This document shows, in pieces, positions 22,341-36,500 of a stretch of DNA of 64,000 nt. The notes beneath the pieces were generated by a model. It made no database searches. It was not told the origin of the DNA and saw only the letters and a program-made list of their open reading frames with translations. Origin of the DNA: Hydractinia symbiolongicarpus (lineage: Eukaryota; Cnidaria; Hydrozoa; Anthoathecata; Hydractiniidae). Location: NCBI RefSeq assembly GCF_029227915.1, contig NC_079880.1:2668001-2732000 (forward strand). The letters run 5' to 3'. A program made the translations under genes and the position numbers. The first letter of the stretch is position 1. The number at the start of each line of letters is the position of its first letter.

Positions 22341-23709
22341 CGAGGCCGGCATTTACGGGAAATCGCTGGTTTTCGTTTGCCGGCGATTAAACTTCTTTTA
22401 TTCAGCGTCTCATCAAAAATGAAAACATTTTTGAAAACTACAAGTCTCATGCGTTTTAGTGGTGAAAAAATAATTTAAAAAATCGTTCGGGAAATGAGTT
22501 TATTCCCTGGGTACTTTCTTTGTATACTTTTGACAATACGGGCCGAGTCCGGGATTTACGGGAAATCGCAGGTTTTCGTTTGCCGGCGATTAAACTTCTT
22601 TTATTCAGCGTCTCATCAAAAATGAAAACATTTTTAAAAACTACAAGTCTCATGCGTTTTAGTGGTGAAAAAAAAATTAAAAAATCGTTCGGGAAATGAG
22701 TTTACTCCCTAGGTACTTTCTTTGTATACATTCGACTATACGGGCCAAGCCCGGGATTTACGGGAAATCGCGGGATTTCGTTTGCCGGCGATTAAACCTC
22801 TTTCATTAAGCGTCTCATCAAATATGAAAACATTTTTGAAAACTACAAGTCTCATGCGTTTTAGTAGTGAAAAAATAATTTAAAAAATCGTTCGGAAAAT
22901 GAGTATACTCCCTGGGTACTTTCTTTGTATACTTTGGACTATACGGGCCGAGTCCGGGATTTACGGGAAATCGCGGATTTTCGTTTGAGTGCGAATAAAC
23001 TTCTTTTATTCAGCGTCTCATCAAAAATGAAAACATTTTTGAAAACTACAAGTCTCATGCGTTTTAGTGGTGAAAAGATAATTTAAAAAATCGGTTTTGG
23101 AAATGAGTTTACTCACAGGGTACTTTCTTTGTAAACATTCGACTATACGGGCCAAGCCCGGGATTTACGGGAAATCGCGGGTTTTCGTTTGCTGGCAATT
23201 AAACCACTTTCATTAAACGTCTCATCAAAAATGAAAACATTTTTAAAAACTACAAGTCTCATGGGCTTTAGTGGTGAAATAATAATTTAAAAAATCGTTT
23301 GGGAAATGAGTTTACTCCCTGGGTACTTTCTTTGTATACTTTTGACTATACGGGCCAAGTCCAGGATTTACGGGAAATCGCAGGTTTCGTTTGCCGGCGA
23401 TTAAACTTCTTTTATTCAGCGTCTCATCAAAAATGAAAACATTTTAAAAACTAAAAGTCTCATGCGTTTTAGTGGTGAAAAAGCAATTTAAAAAATCGTT
23501 TGGGAAATGAGTTTACTCCCTGGGTACTTTCTTTGTATACTTTTGACTATACGGGAAGAGACCGGGATTTACGGGAAATTGCGGGTTTTTGTTTGCCGGC
23601 GATTAAACTTGTTTTATTCAGCGTCTCATCAAAAATGAAAACGTTTTTAAAAACTACAAGTCTCATGGGCTTTAGTGGTGAAATAATAATTTAAAAAATC
23701 GTTTGGGAA

Positions 23710-26700
23710 ATGAGTTTACTCCCTGGGTACTTTCTTTGTATACTTTTGACTATACGGGCCGAGTCCAGGATTTACGGGAAATCGCAGGTTTCGTTTGCCG
23801 GCGATTAAACTTCTTTTATTCAGCGCCTCATCAAAAATGAAAACATTTTTAAAAACTACAAGTCTCATGCGTTTTAGTGGTGAAAAAGTAATTTAAAAAT
23901 CGTTCGGGAAATGAGTTTAACTCCCTGGGTACTTTCTTTGTATACTTTTGACTATACGGGCCGAGTCCGGGATTTACGGGAAATCGCAGGTTTTCGTTTG
24001 CCGGCGATTAAACTTCTTTTATTCAGCGTCTCATCAAAAATGAAAACATTTTTGAAAACTACAAGTCTCATGCGTTTTAGTGGTGAAAAAATAATTTAAA
24101 AAATCGTTCGGGAAATGAGTTTACTCCCTGGGTACTTTCTTTGTATACTTTTGACAATACGGGCCAAGTCCGGGATTTACGGGAAATCGCAGGTTTTCGT
24201 TTGCCGGCGATTAAACTTCTTTTATTCAGCGTCTCATCAAAAATGAAAACATTTTTAAAAACTACAAGTCTCATGCGTTTTAGTGGTGAAAAAGTAATTT
24301 AAAAATCGTTCGGGAAATGAGTTTACTCCCTGGGTACTTTCTTTGTATACTTTTGACTATACGGGCCGAGTCCGGGATTTACGGGAAATCGCAGGTTTTC
24401 GTTTGCCGGCGATTAAACTTCTTTTATTCAGCGTCTCATCAAAAATGAAAACATTTTTGAAAACTACAAGTCTCATGAGTTTTAGTGGTGAAAAAATAAT
24501 TTAAAAAATCGTTCGGGAAATGAGTTTACTCCCTGGGTACTTTCTTTGTATACTTTTGACAATACGGGCCGAGTCCGGGATTTACGGGAAATCGCAGGTT
24601 TTCGTTTGCCGGCGATTAAACTTCTTTTATTCAGCGTCTCATCAAAAATGAAAACATTTTTAAGAACTACAAGTCTCATGCGTTTTAGTGGTGAAAAAAA
24701 AAATTAAAAAATCGTTCGGGAAATGAGTTTACTCCCTAGGTACTTTCTTTGTATACATTCGACTATACGGGCCAAGCCCGGGATTTACGGGAAATCGCAG
24801 GATTTCGTTTGCCGGCGATTAAACCTCTTTCATTAAGCGTCTCATCAAATATGAAAACATTTTTGAAAAGTACAAGTCTCATGCGTTTTAGTGGTGAAAA
24901 AATAATTTAAAAAATCGTTTGGGAAATGAGTTTACTCCCTGGGTACTTTCTTTGTATACTTTTGACTATACGGGCCGAGTCCGGGATTTACGGGAAATCG
25001 CAGGTTTTCGATTGCCGGCGATTAAACTTCCTTTATTCAGCGTCTCATCAAAAATGAAAACATTTTTGAAAACTACAAATCTCAGCCGTTTTAGTGGTGA
25101 AAGAATATTTTAAAAAATCGTTCGGGAAATGAGTTTACATCCCGGGTACTTTCTTTACTATACGGGCCGTGTCCGGGATTTACGGGAAATCGCAGGTTTT
25201 CGTTTGCCGGCGATTAAACTTCTTTTATTCAGCGTCTCATCAAAAATGAAAACATTTTTGAAAACTACAAGTCTCATGCGTTTTAGTGGTGAAAAAATAA
25301 TTTAAAAAATCGTTCGGGAAATGAGTTTATTCCCTGGGTACTTTCTTTGTATACTTTGGACTATACGGGCCGAGTCCGGGATTTACGGGAAATCGCGGAT
25401 TTTCGTTTGAGTGCGAATAAACTTCTTTTATTCAGCGTCTCATCAAAAATGAAAACATTTTTGAAAACTACAAGTCTCATGCGTTTTAGTGGTGAAAAGA
25501 TAATTTAAAAAATCGTTTTGGAAATGAGTTTACTCACAGGGTACTTTCTTTGTAAACATTCGACTATACGGGCCAAGCCCGGGATTTACGGGAAATCGCG
25601 GGTTTTCGTTTGCTGGCAATTAAACCACTTTCATTAAATGTCTCATCAAAAATGAAAACATTTTTAAAAACTACAAGTCTCATGGGCTTTAGTGGTGAAA
25701 TAATAATTTAAAAAATCGTTTGGGAAATGAGTTTACTCCCTGGGTACTTTCTTTGTATACTTTTGACTATACGGGCCAAGTCCAGGATTTACGGGAAACT
25801 GCAGGGTTCGTTTGCCGGCGATTAAACTTCTTTTATTCAGCGTCTCATCAAAAATGAAAACATTTTAAAAACTAAAAGTCTCATGCGTTTTAGTGGTGAA
25901 AAAGCAATTTAAAAAATCGTTTGGGAAATGAGTTTACTCCCTGGGTACTTTCTTTGTATACTTTTGACTATACGGGCAGAGACCGGGATTTACGGGAAAT
26001 TGCGGGTTTTCGTTTGCCGGCGATTAAACTTGTTTTATTCAGCGTCTCATCAAAAATGAAAACGTTTTTAAAAACTACAAGTCTCATGGGCTTTAGTGGT
26101 GAAATAATAATTTAAAAAATCGTTTGGGAAATGAGTTTACTCCCTGGGTACTTTCTTTGTATACTTTTGACTATACGGGCCGAGTCCAGGATTTACGGGA
26201 AATCGCAGGTTTCGTTTGCCGGCGATTAAACTTCTTTTATTCAGCGCCTCATCAAAAATGAAAACATTTTTAAAAACTACAAGTCTCATGCGTTTTAGTG
26301 GTGAAAAAGTAATTTAAAAATCGTTCGGGAATTGAGTTTACTCCCTGGGTACTTTCTTTGTATACTTTTGACTATACGGGCCGAGTCCGGGAATTACGGG
26401 AAATCGCAGGTTTTCGTTTGCCGGCGATTAAACTTCTTTTATTCAGCGTCTCATCAAAAATGAAAACATTTTTGAAAACTACAAGTCTCATGCGTTTTAG
26501 TGGTGAAAAAATAATTTAAAAAATCGTTCGGGAAATGAGTTTACTCCCTGGGTACTTTCTTTGTATACTTTTGACAATACGGGCCGAGTCCGGGATTTAC
26601 GGGAAATCGCAGTTTTTCGTTTGCCGGCGATTAAACTTCTTTTATTCAGCGTCTCATCAAAAATGAAAACATTTTTAAAAACTACAAGTCTCATGCGTTT

Positions 26701-26810
26701 TAGTGGTGAAAAAAAAAATTAAAAAATCGTTCGGGAAATGAGTTTACTCCCTAGGTACTTTCTTTGTATACATTCGACTATACGGGCCAAGCCCGGGATT
26801 TACGGGAAAT
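23710..26810 (-). repeat. ~3.1-kb HOR block duplicated at ~28155-31251
   Basis: Monomer order and rare variants match the block at 28155-31251 at an offset of 4445 bp, falling to 4441 bp after a private 4-bp loss near 29595. Marks include GAGTTTAACTCCC (23911 region and 28356 region), TTTTTAAGAACTAC, GATTGCCGGCGATTAAACTTCC and ACAAATCTCAGC. Because the 1214-bp tandem copy lies only after the first block, the longer duplication and the tandem duplication are separate events. Confidence 0.75.
25597..26810 (-). repeat. 6-monomer tandem duplication, unit 1 (1214 bp)
   Basis: A direct repeat with 26811-28024 at an offset of 1214 bp. For example TGCTGGCAATTAAACC is at 25611 and 26825, followed by TTCATTAAATGTCTC in both. 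Other shared marks are AAACTGCAGGGTTCG, ACTAAAAGTCTC, GGGCAGAGACCGGG and GAATTGAGTTTAC. The length is six monomers less 4 bp. Edges are approximate, to within the identical bases at the hybrid. Confidence 0.8.
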
Positions 26811-28024
26811 CGCGGGTTTTCGTTTGCTGGCAATTAAACCACTTTCATTAAATGTCTCATCAAAAATGAAAACATTTTTAAAAACTACAAGTCTCATGGG
26901 CTTTAGTGGTGAAATAATAATTTAAAAAATCGTTTGGGAAATGAGTTTACTCCCTGGGTACTTTCTTTGTATACTTTTGACTATACGGGCCAAGTCCAGG
27001 ATTTACGGGAAACTGCAGGGTTCGTTTGCCGGCGATTAAACTTCTTTTATTCAGCGTCTCATCAAAAATGAAAACATTTTAAAAACTAAAAGTCTCATGC
27101 GTTTTAGTGGTGAAAAAGCAATTTAAAAAATCGTTTGGGAAATGAGTTTACTCCCTGGGTACTTTCTTTGTATACTTTTGACTATACGGGCAGAGACCGG
27201 GATTTACGGGAAATTGCGGGTTTTCGTTTGCCGGCGATTAAACTTGTTTTATTCAGCGTCTCATCAAAAATGAAAACGTTTTTAAAAACTACAAGTCTCA
27301 TGGGCTTTAGTGGTGAAATAATAATTTAAAAAATCGTTTGGGAAATGAGTTTACTCCCTGGGTACTTTCTTTGTATACTTTTGACTATACGGGCCGAGTC
27401 CAGGATTTACGGGAAATCGCAGGTTTCGTTTGCCGGCGATTAAACTTCTTTTATTCAGCGCCTCATCAAAAATGAAAACATTTTTAAAAACTACAAGTCT
27501 CATGCGTTTTAGTGGTGAAAAAGTAATTTAAAAATCGTTCGGGAATTGAGTTTACTCCCTGGGTACTTTCTTTGTATACTTTTGACTATACGGGCCGAGT
27601 CCGGGATTTACGGGAAATCGCAGGTTTTCGTTTGCCGGCGATTAAACTTCTTTTATTCAGCGTCTCATCAAAAATGAAAACATTTTTGAAAACTACAAGT
27701 CTCATGCGTTTTAGTGGTGAAAAAATAATTTAAAAAATCGTTCGGGAAATGAGTTTACTCCCTGGGTACTTTCTTTGTATACTTTTGACAATACGGGCCG
27801 AGTCCGGGATTTACGGGAAATCGCAGTTTTTCGTTTGCCGGCGATTAAACTTCTTTTATTCAGCGTCTCATCAAAAATGAAAACATTTTTAAAAACTACA
27901 AGTCTCATGCGTTTTAGTGGTGAAAAAAAAAATTAAAAAATCGTTCGGGAAATGAGTTTACTCCCTAGGTACTTTCTTTGTATACATTCGACTATACGGG
28001 CCAAGCCCGGGATTTACGGGAAAT
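26811..28024 (-). repeat. 6-monomer tandem duplication, unit 2 (1214 bp)
   Basis: This is the second copy of the 1214-bp block. The join with unit 1 lies in a hybrid monomer. Its left part (CTCCCTAGGTAC, ACATTCGAC, CCAAGCCCGGG) equals the monomer at 27930-28020. Its right part (GCGGGTTTTCGTTTGCTGGC) equals the monomer at 25595. Where unit 2 ends, the array returns to GCAGGATTTCGTTTGCCGGC. Confidence 0.8.
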
Positions 28025-28154
28025 CGCAGGATTTCGTTTGCCGGCGATTAAACCTCTTTCATTAAGCGTCTCATCAAATATGAAAACATTTTTGAAAAGT
28101 ACAAGTCTCATGCGTTTTAGTGGTGAAAAAATAATTTAAAAAATCGTTCGGAAA

Positions 28155-31100
28155 ATGAGTTTACTCCCTGGGTACTTTCTTTGTATACTTTTGACTATAC
28201 GGGCCGAGTCCAGGATTTACGGGAAATCGCAGGTTTCGTTTGCCGGCGATTAAACTTCTTTTATTCAGCGCCTCATCAAAAATGAAAACATTTTTAAAAA
28301 CTACAAGTCTCATGCGTTTTAGTGGTGAAAAAGTAATTTAAAAATCGTTCGGGAAATGAGTTTAACTCCCTGGGTACTTTCTTTGTATACTTTTGACTAT
28401 ACGGGCCGAGTCCGGGATTTACGGGAAATCGCAGGTTTTCGTTTGCCGGCGATTAAACTTCTTTTATTCAGCGTCTCATCAAAAATGAAAACATTTTTGA
28501 AAACTACAAGTCTCATGCGTTTTAGTGGTGAAAAAATAATTTAAAAAATCGTTCGGGAAATGAGTTTACTCCCTGGGTACTTTCTTTGTATACTTTTGAC
28601 AATACGGGCCAAGTCCGGGATTTACGGGAAATCGCAGGTTTTCGTTTGCCGGCGATTAAACTTCTTTTATTCAGCGTCTCATCAAAAATGAAAACATTTT
28701 TAAAAACTACAAGTCTCATGCGTTTTAGTGGTGAAAAAGTAATTTAAAAATCGTTCGGGAAATGAGTTTACTCCCTGGGTACTTTCTTTGTATACTTTTG
28801 ACTATACGGGCCGAGTCCGGGATTTACGGGAAATCGCAGGTTTTCGTTTGCCGGCGATTAAACTTCTTTTATTCAGCGTCTCATCAAAAATGAAAACATT
28901 TTTGAAAACTACAAGTCTCATGAGTTTTAGTGGTGAAAAAATAATTTAAAAAATCGTTCGGGAAATGAGTTTACTCCCTGGGTACTTTCTTTGTATACTT
29001 TTGACAATACGGGCCGAGTCCGGGATTTACGGGAAATCGCAGGTTTTCGTTTGCCGGCGATTAAACTTCTTTTATTCAGCGTCTCATCAAAAATGAAAAC
29101 ATTTTTAAGAACTACAAGTCTCATGCGTTTTAGTGGTGAAAAAAAAAATTAAAAAATCGTTCGGGAAATGAGTTTACTCCCTAGGTACTTTCTTTGTATA
29201 CATTCGACTATACGGGCCAAGCCCGGGATTTACGGGAAATCGCAGGATTTCGTTTGCCGGCGATTAAACCTCTTTCATTAAGCGTCTCATCAAATATGAA
29301 AACATTTTTGAAAAGTACAAGTCTCATGCGTTTTAGTGGTGAAAAAATAATTTAAAAAATCGTTCGGAAAATGAGTTTACTCCCTGGGTACTTTCTTTGT
29401 ATACTTTTGACTATACGGGCCGAGTCCGGGATTTACGGGAAATCGCAGGTTTTCGATTGCCGGCGATTAAACTTCCTTTATTCAGCGTCTCATCAAAAAT
29501 GAAAACATTTTTGAAAACTACAAATCTCAGCGGTTTTAGTGGTGAAAGAATATTTTAAAAAATCGTTCGGGAAATGAGTTTACATCCCGGGTACTTTACT
29601 ATACGGGCCGTGTCCGGGATTTACGGGAAATCGCAGGTTTTCGTTTGCCGGCGATTAAACTTCTTTTATTCAGCGTCTCATCAAAAATGAAAACATTTTT
29701 GAAAACTACAAGTCTCATGCGTTTTAGTGGTGAAAAAATAATTTAAAAAATCGTTCGGGAAATGAGTTTATTCCCTGGGTACTTTCTTTGTATACTTTGG
29801 ACTATACGGGCCGAGTCCGGGATTTACGGGAAATCGCGGATTTTCGTTTGAGTGCGAATAAACTTCTTTTATTCAGCGTCTCATCAAAAATGAAAACATT
29901 TTTGAAAACTACAAGTCTCATGCGTTTTAGTGGTGAAAAGATAATTTAAAAAATCGTTTTGGAAATGAGTTTACTCACAGGGTACTTTCTTTGTAAACAT
30001 TCGACTATACGGGCCAAGCCCGGGATTTACGGGAAATCGCGGGTTTTCGTTTGCTGGCAATTAAACCACTTTCATTAAATGTCTCATCAAAAATGAAAAC
30101 ATTTTTAAAAACTACAAGTCTCATGGGCTTTAGTGGTGAAATAATAATTTAAAAAATCGTTTGGGAAATGAGTTTACTCCCTGGGTACTTTCTTTGTATA
30201 CTTTTGACTATACGGGCCAAGTCCAGGATTTACGGGAAACTGCAGGGTTCGTTTGCCGGCGATTAAACTTCTTTTATTCAGCGTCTCATCAAAAATGAAA
30301 ACATTTTAAAAACTAAAAGTCTCATGCGTTTTAGTGGTGAAAAAGCAATTTAAAAAATCGTTTGGGAAATGAGTTTACTCCCTGGGTACTTTCTTTGTAT
30401 ACTTTTGACTATACGGGCAGAGACCGGGATTTACGGGAAATTGCGGGTTTTCGTTTGCCGGCGATTAAACTTGTTTTATTCAGCGTCTCATCAAAAATGA
30501 AAACGTTTTTAAAAACTACAAGTCTCATGGGCTTTAGTGGTGAAATAATAATTTAAAAAATCGTTTGGGAAATGAGTTTACTCCCTGGGTACTTTCTTTG
30601 TATACTTTTGACTATACGGGCCGAGTCCAGGATTTACGGGAAATCGCAGGTTTCGTTTGCCGGCGATTAAACTTCTTTTATTCAGCGCCTCATCAAAAAT
30701 GAAAACATTTTTAAAAACTACAAGTCTCATGCGTTTTAGTGGTGAAAAAGTAATTTAAAAATCGTTCGGGAATTGAGTTTACTCCCTGGGTACTTTCTTT
30801 GTATACTTTTGACTATACGGGCCGAGTCCGGGATTTACGGGAAATCGCAGGTTTTCGTTTGCCGGCGATTAAACTTCTTTTATTCAGCGTCTCATCAAAA
30901 ATAAAAACATTTTTGAAAACTACAAGTCTCATGCGTTTTAGTGGTGAAAAAATAATTTAAAAAATCGTTCGGGAAATGAGTTTACTCCCTGGGTACTTTC
31001 TTTGTATACTTTTGACAATACGGGCCGAGTCCGGGATTTACGGGAAATCGCAGGTTTTCGTTTGCCGGCGATTAAACTTCTTTTATTCAGCGTCTCATCA

Positions 31101-31251
31101 AAAATGAAAACATTTTTAAAAACTACAAGTCTCATGCGTTTTAGTGGTGAAAAAAAAAATTAAAAAATCGTTCGGGAAATGAGTTTACTCCCTAGGTACT
31201 TTCTTTGTATACATTCGACTATACGGGCCAAGCCCGGGATTTACGGGAAAT
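28155..31251 (-). repeat. Second copy of the ~3.1-kb HOR block
   Basis: This matches 23710-26810. Private changes are AATCTCAGCGG, the 4-bp shorter GGGTACTTTACTATACGG near 29591, and AAATAAAAACATT near 30900. About 2 kb of it recurs again at an offset of 2015 bp (for example 30362 to 32377), continuing to about 33350, so at least three related copies lie in series between 23.7 and 33.4 kb. Confidence 0.75.
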
Positions 31252-33599
31252 CGCAGGATTTCGTTTGCCGGCGATTAAACCTCTTTCATTAAGCGTCTCA
31301 TCAAATATGAAAACATTTTTGAAAAGTACAAGTCTCATGCGTTTTAGTGGTGAAAAAATAATTTAAAAAATCGTTCGGAAAATGAGTTTACTCCCTGGGT
31401 ACTTTCTTTGTATACTTTTGACTATACGGGCCGAGTCCGGGATTTACGGGAAATCGCAGGTTTTCGATTGCCGGCGATTAAACTTCTTTTATTCAGCGTC
31501 TCATCAAAAATGAAAACATTTTTGAAAACTACAAATCTCAGCCGTTTTAGTGGTGAAAGAATATTTTAAAAAATCGTTCGGGAAATGAGTTTACATCCAG
31601 GGTACTTTCTTTACTATACGGGCCGTGTCCGGGATTTACGGGAAATCGCAGGTTTTCGTTTGCCGGCGATTAAACTTCTTTTATTCAGCGTCTCATCAAA
31701 AATGAAAACATTTTTGAAAACTACAAGTCTCATGCGTTTTAGTGGTGAAAAAATAATTTAAAAAATCGTTCGGGAAATGAGTTCATTCCCTGGGTACTTT
31801 CTTTGTATACTTTGGACTATGCGGGCCGAGTCCGGGATTTACGGGAAATCGCGGATTTTCGTTTGAGTGCGAATAAACTTCTTTTATTCAGCGTCTCATC
31901 AAAAATGAAAACATTTTTGAAAACTACAAGTCTCATGCGTTTTAGTGGTGAAAAGATAATTTAAAAAATCGTTTTGGAAATGAGTTTACTCACAGGGTAC
32001 TTTCTTTGTAAACATTCGACTATACGGGCCAAGCCCGGGATTTACGGGAAATCGCGGGTTTTCGTTTGCTGGCAATTAAACCACTTTCATTAAACGTCTC
32101 ATCAAAAATGAAAACATTTTTAAAAACTACAAGTCTCATGGGCTTTAGTGGTGAAATAATAATTTAAAAAATCGGTTGGGAAATGAGTTTACTCCCTGGG
32201 TACTTTCTTTGTATACTTTTGACTATACGGGCCAAGTCCAGGATTTACGGGAAATCGCAGGTTTCGTTTGCCGGCGATTAAACTTCTTTTATTCAGCGTC
32301 TCATCAAAAATGAAAACATTTTAAAAACTAAAAGTCTCATGCGTTTTAGTGGTGTAAAAGCAATTTAAAAAATCGTTTGGGAAATGAGTTTACTCCCTGG
32401 GTACTTTCTTTGTATACTTTTGACTATACGGGCAGAGACCGGGATTTACGGGAAATTGCGGGTTTTCGTTTGCCGGCGATTAAACTTGTTTTATTCAGCG
32501 TCTCATCAAAAATGAAAACGTTTTTAAAAACTACAAGTCTCATGGGCTTTAGTGGTGAAATAATAATTTAAAAAATCGTTTGGGAAATGAGTTTACTCCC
32601 TGGGTACTTTCTTTGTATACTTTTGACTATACGGGCCGAGTCCAGGATTTACGGGAAATCGCAGGTTTCGTTTGCCGGCGATTAAACTACTTTTATTCAG
32701 CACCTCATCAAAAATGAAAACATTTTTAAAAACTACAAGTCTCATGCGTTTTAGTGGTGAAAAAGTAATTTAAAAATCGTTCGGGAAATGAGTTTACTCC
32801 CTGGGTACTTTCTTTGTATACTTTTGACTATACGGGCCGAGTCCGGGATTTACGGGAAATCGCAGGTTTTCGTTTGCCGGCGATTAAACTTCTTTTATTC
32901 AGCGTCTCATCAAAAATGAAAACATTTTTGAAAACTACAAGTCTCATGCGTTTTAGTGGTGAAAAAATAATTTAAAAAATCGTTCGGGAAATGAGTTTAC
33001 TCCCTGGGTACTTTCTTTGTATACTTTTGACAATACGGGCCGAGTCCGGGATTTACGGGAAATCGCAGGTTTTCGTTTGCCGGCGATTAAACTTCTTTTA
33101 TTCAGCGTCTCATCAAAAATGAAAACATTTTTAAAACTTACAAGTCTCATGCGTTTTAGTGGTGAAAAAAAAAATTAAAAAATCGTTCGGGAAATGAGTT
33201 TACTCCCTAGGTACTTTCTTTGTATACATTCGACTATACGGGCCAAGCCCGGGATTTACGGGAAATCGCAGGATTTCGTTTGCCGGCGATTAAACCTCTT
33301 TCATTAAGCGTCTCATCAAATATGAAAACTATTTTGAAAAGTACAAGTCTCATGCGTTTTAGTGGTGAAAAAATAATTTAAAAAATCGTTCGGAAAATGA
33401 GTTTACTCCCTGGGTACTTTCTTTGTATACTTTTGACTATACGGGCCGAGTCCGGGATTTACGGGAAATCGAAGGTTTTCGATTGCCGGCGATTAAACTT
33501 CTTTTATTCAGCGTCTCATCAAAAATGAAAACATTTTTGAAAACTACAAATCTCAGCCGTTTTAGTGGTGAAAGAATATTTTAAAAAATCGTTCGGGAA

Positions 33600-36500
33600 A
33601 TGAGTTTACATCCCGGGTACTTTCTTTACTATACGGGCCGTGTCCGGGATTTACGGGAAATCGCAGGTTTTCGTTTGCCGGCGATTAAACTTCTTTTATT
33701 CAGCGTCTCATCAAAAATGAAAACATTTTTGAAAACTACAAGTCTCATGCGTTTTAGTGGTAAAAAAATAATTTAAAAAATCGTTCGGGAAATGAGTTTA
33801 CTCCCTGGGTACTTTCTTTGTATACTTTTGACAATACGGGCCGTGTCCAGGATTTACGGGAAATCGCAGGTTTTCGCTTGCCGGCGATTAAACTTCTTTT
33901 ATTCAACGTCTCATCAAAAATGAAAACATTTTTAAAAAATACAAGACTCCTGCGTTTTAGTGGTGAAAAAAAAAATTAAAAAATCGTTCGGGAAATGAGT
34001 TTACTCCCTAGGTACTTTCTTTGTATACATTCGACTATACGGGCCAAGCCGGGGATTTACGGGAAATCGCGGGATTTCGTTTGCCGGCGATTAAACCTCT
34101 TTCATTAAGCGTCTCATCAAATATGAAAACATTTTTGAAAACTACAAGTCTCATGCGTTTTAGTGGTGAAAAAATAATTTAAAAAATCGTTCGGAAAATG
34201 CGTTTACTCCCTGGGTACTTTCTTTGTATACTTTGGACTATACGGGCCGAGTCCAGGATTTACGGGAAATCGCGGATTTTAGTTTGAGTGCGAATAAACT
34301 TCTTTTATTCAGCGTCTCATCAAAAATGAAAACATTTTTGAAAACTACAAGTCTCATGCGTTGTAGTGGTGAAAAAATAATTTAAAAAATCGTTCGGAAA
34401 AAGAGTTTACTCCCTGGGTACTTTCTTTGTATACTTTTGACTATACTGGCCGATTCCGGGGTTTTCGGGAAATGGCGGGTTTTCGTTTGCCGGCGATTAA
34501 ACTTCTTTTATTCAGCGTCTCATCAAAAATGAAAACATTTTTAAAAACTACAAGTCTCATTCGTTGTAGTGGTGAAAAAATAATTTAAAAAATCGTTCGG
34601 AAATGAGTTTACTCCCTGGGTAATTTCTTTGTATACTTTTGACTATACGGGCCGAGTCAGGGGTTTACGGGAAATGGCGGGTTCTCGTTTGCCGGCGATT
34701 TAACTTCTTTTTTTTCAGCGTCTCATCAAAAATGAAAACATTTTTAAAAACTATAAGTCTCATGGGTTTTAGTGGTGAAGAAATAATTTAAAAAATCGTT
34801 CGGGAAATGAGTTTACTCCCTGGGTACTTTCTTTGTATACTTTTGACTATACGGGCCAATCCGAGATTTACGGGAAATCGCGGGTTTTCGTTTGCCGGCG
34901 ATTAAACTTCTTCTATTCAGCGTTTCATCAAAAATGAAAACATTTTTAAAAACTACAAGTCTTATGCGCTTTAGTGGTGAAAAAAAAAATTAAAAAATCG
35001 TTCGGGAAATGAGTTTACTCCCTAGGTACTTTCTTTGTATACATTCAACTATACGGGCCAAGCCCCGGATTTACGGGAAAACGCGGGATTTCGTTTGCCG
35101 GCGATTAAACCTCTTTCATTAAGCGTCTCATCAAAAATGAAAACATTTTTGAAAACTACAAGTCTCATGCGTTTTAGTGGTGAAAAAATAATTTAAAAAA
35201 TCGTTCGGAAAATGAGTTTACTCCCTGGGTACTTTCTTTGTATACTTTTGACTATACGGGCCGAGTCCGGGATTTACGGGAAATCGCAGGTTTTCGATTG
35301 CCGGCGATTAAACTTCTTTTATTCAGCGTCTCATCAAAAATTAAAACATTTTTGAAAATTACAAATCTCAGCCGTTTTAGTGGTGAAAGAATATTTTAAA
35401 AAATCGTTCGGGAAATGAGTTTACATCCCGGGTACTTTCTTTACTATACGGGCCGTGTCCGGGATTTACGGGAAATCGCAAGTTTTCGTTTGCCGGCGAT
35501 TAAACTTCTTTTATTTAGCGTCTCATCAAAAATGAAAACATTTTTGAAAACTACAAGTCTCATGCGTTTTAGTGGTAAAAAAATAATTTAAAAAATCGTT
35601 CGGGAAATGAGTTTACTCCCTGGGTACTTTCTTTGTATACTTTTGACAATACGGGCCGTGTCCAGGATTTACGGGAAATCGCAGGTTTTCGCTTGCCGGC
35701 GATTAAACTTCTTTTATTCAACGTCTCATCAAAAATGAAAACATTTTTAAAAAATACAAGACTCCTGCGTTTTAGTGGTGAAAAAAAAAATTAAAAAATC
35801 GTTCGGGAAATGAGTTTACTCCCTAGGTACTTTCTTTGTATACATTCGACTATACGGGCCAAGCCGGGGATTTACGGGAAATCGCGGGATTTCGTTTGCC
35901 GGCGATTAAACCTCTTTCATTAAGCGTCTCATCAAATATGAAAACATTTTTGAAAACTACAAGTCTCATGCGTTTTAGTGGTGAAAAAATAATTTAAAAA
36001 ATCGTTCGGAAAATGCGTTTACTCCCTGGGTACTTTCTTTGTATACTTTGGACTATACGGGCCGAGTCCAGGATTTACGGGAAATCGCTGATTTTTGTTT
36101 GAGTGCGAATAAACTTCTTTTATTCAGCGTCTCATCAAAAATGAAAACATTTTTGAAAACTACAAGTCTCATGCGTTGTAGTGGTGAAAAAATAACTTAA
36201 AAAATCGTTCGGAAAATGAGTTTACTCCCTGGGTAATTTCTTTGTATACTTTTGACTATACGGGCCGAGTCAGGGGTTTACGGGAAATGGCGGGTTTTCG
36301 TTTGCCGGCGATTTAACTTCTTTTTTTTCAGCGTCTCATCAAAAATGAAAACATTTTTAAAAACTATAAGTCTCATGGGTTTTAGTGGTGAAGAAATAAT
36401 TTAAAAAATCGTTCGGGAAATGAGTTTACTCCCTGGGTACTTTCTTTGTATACTTTTGACTATACGGGCCAAGCCGAGATTTACGGGAAATCGCGGGTTT

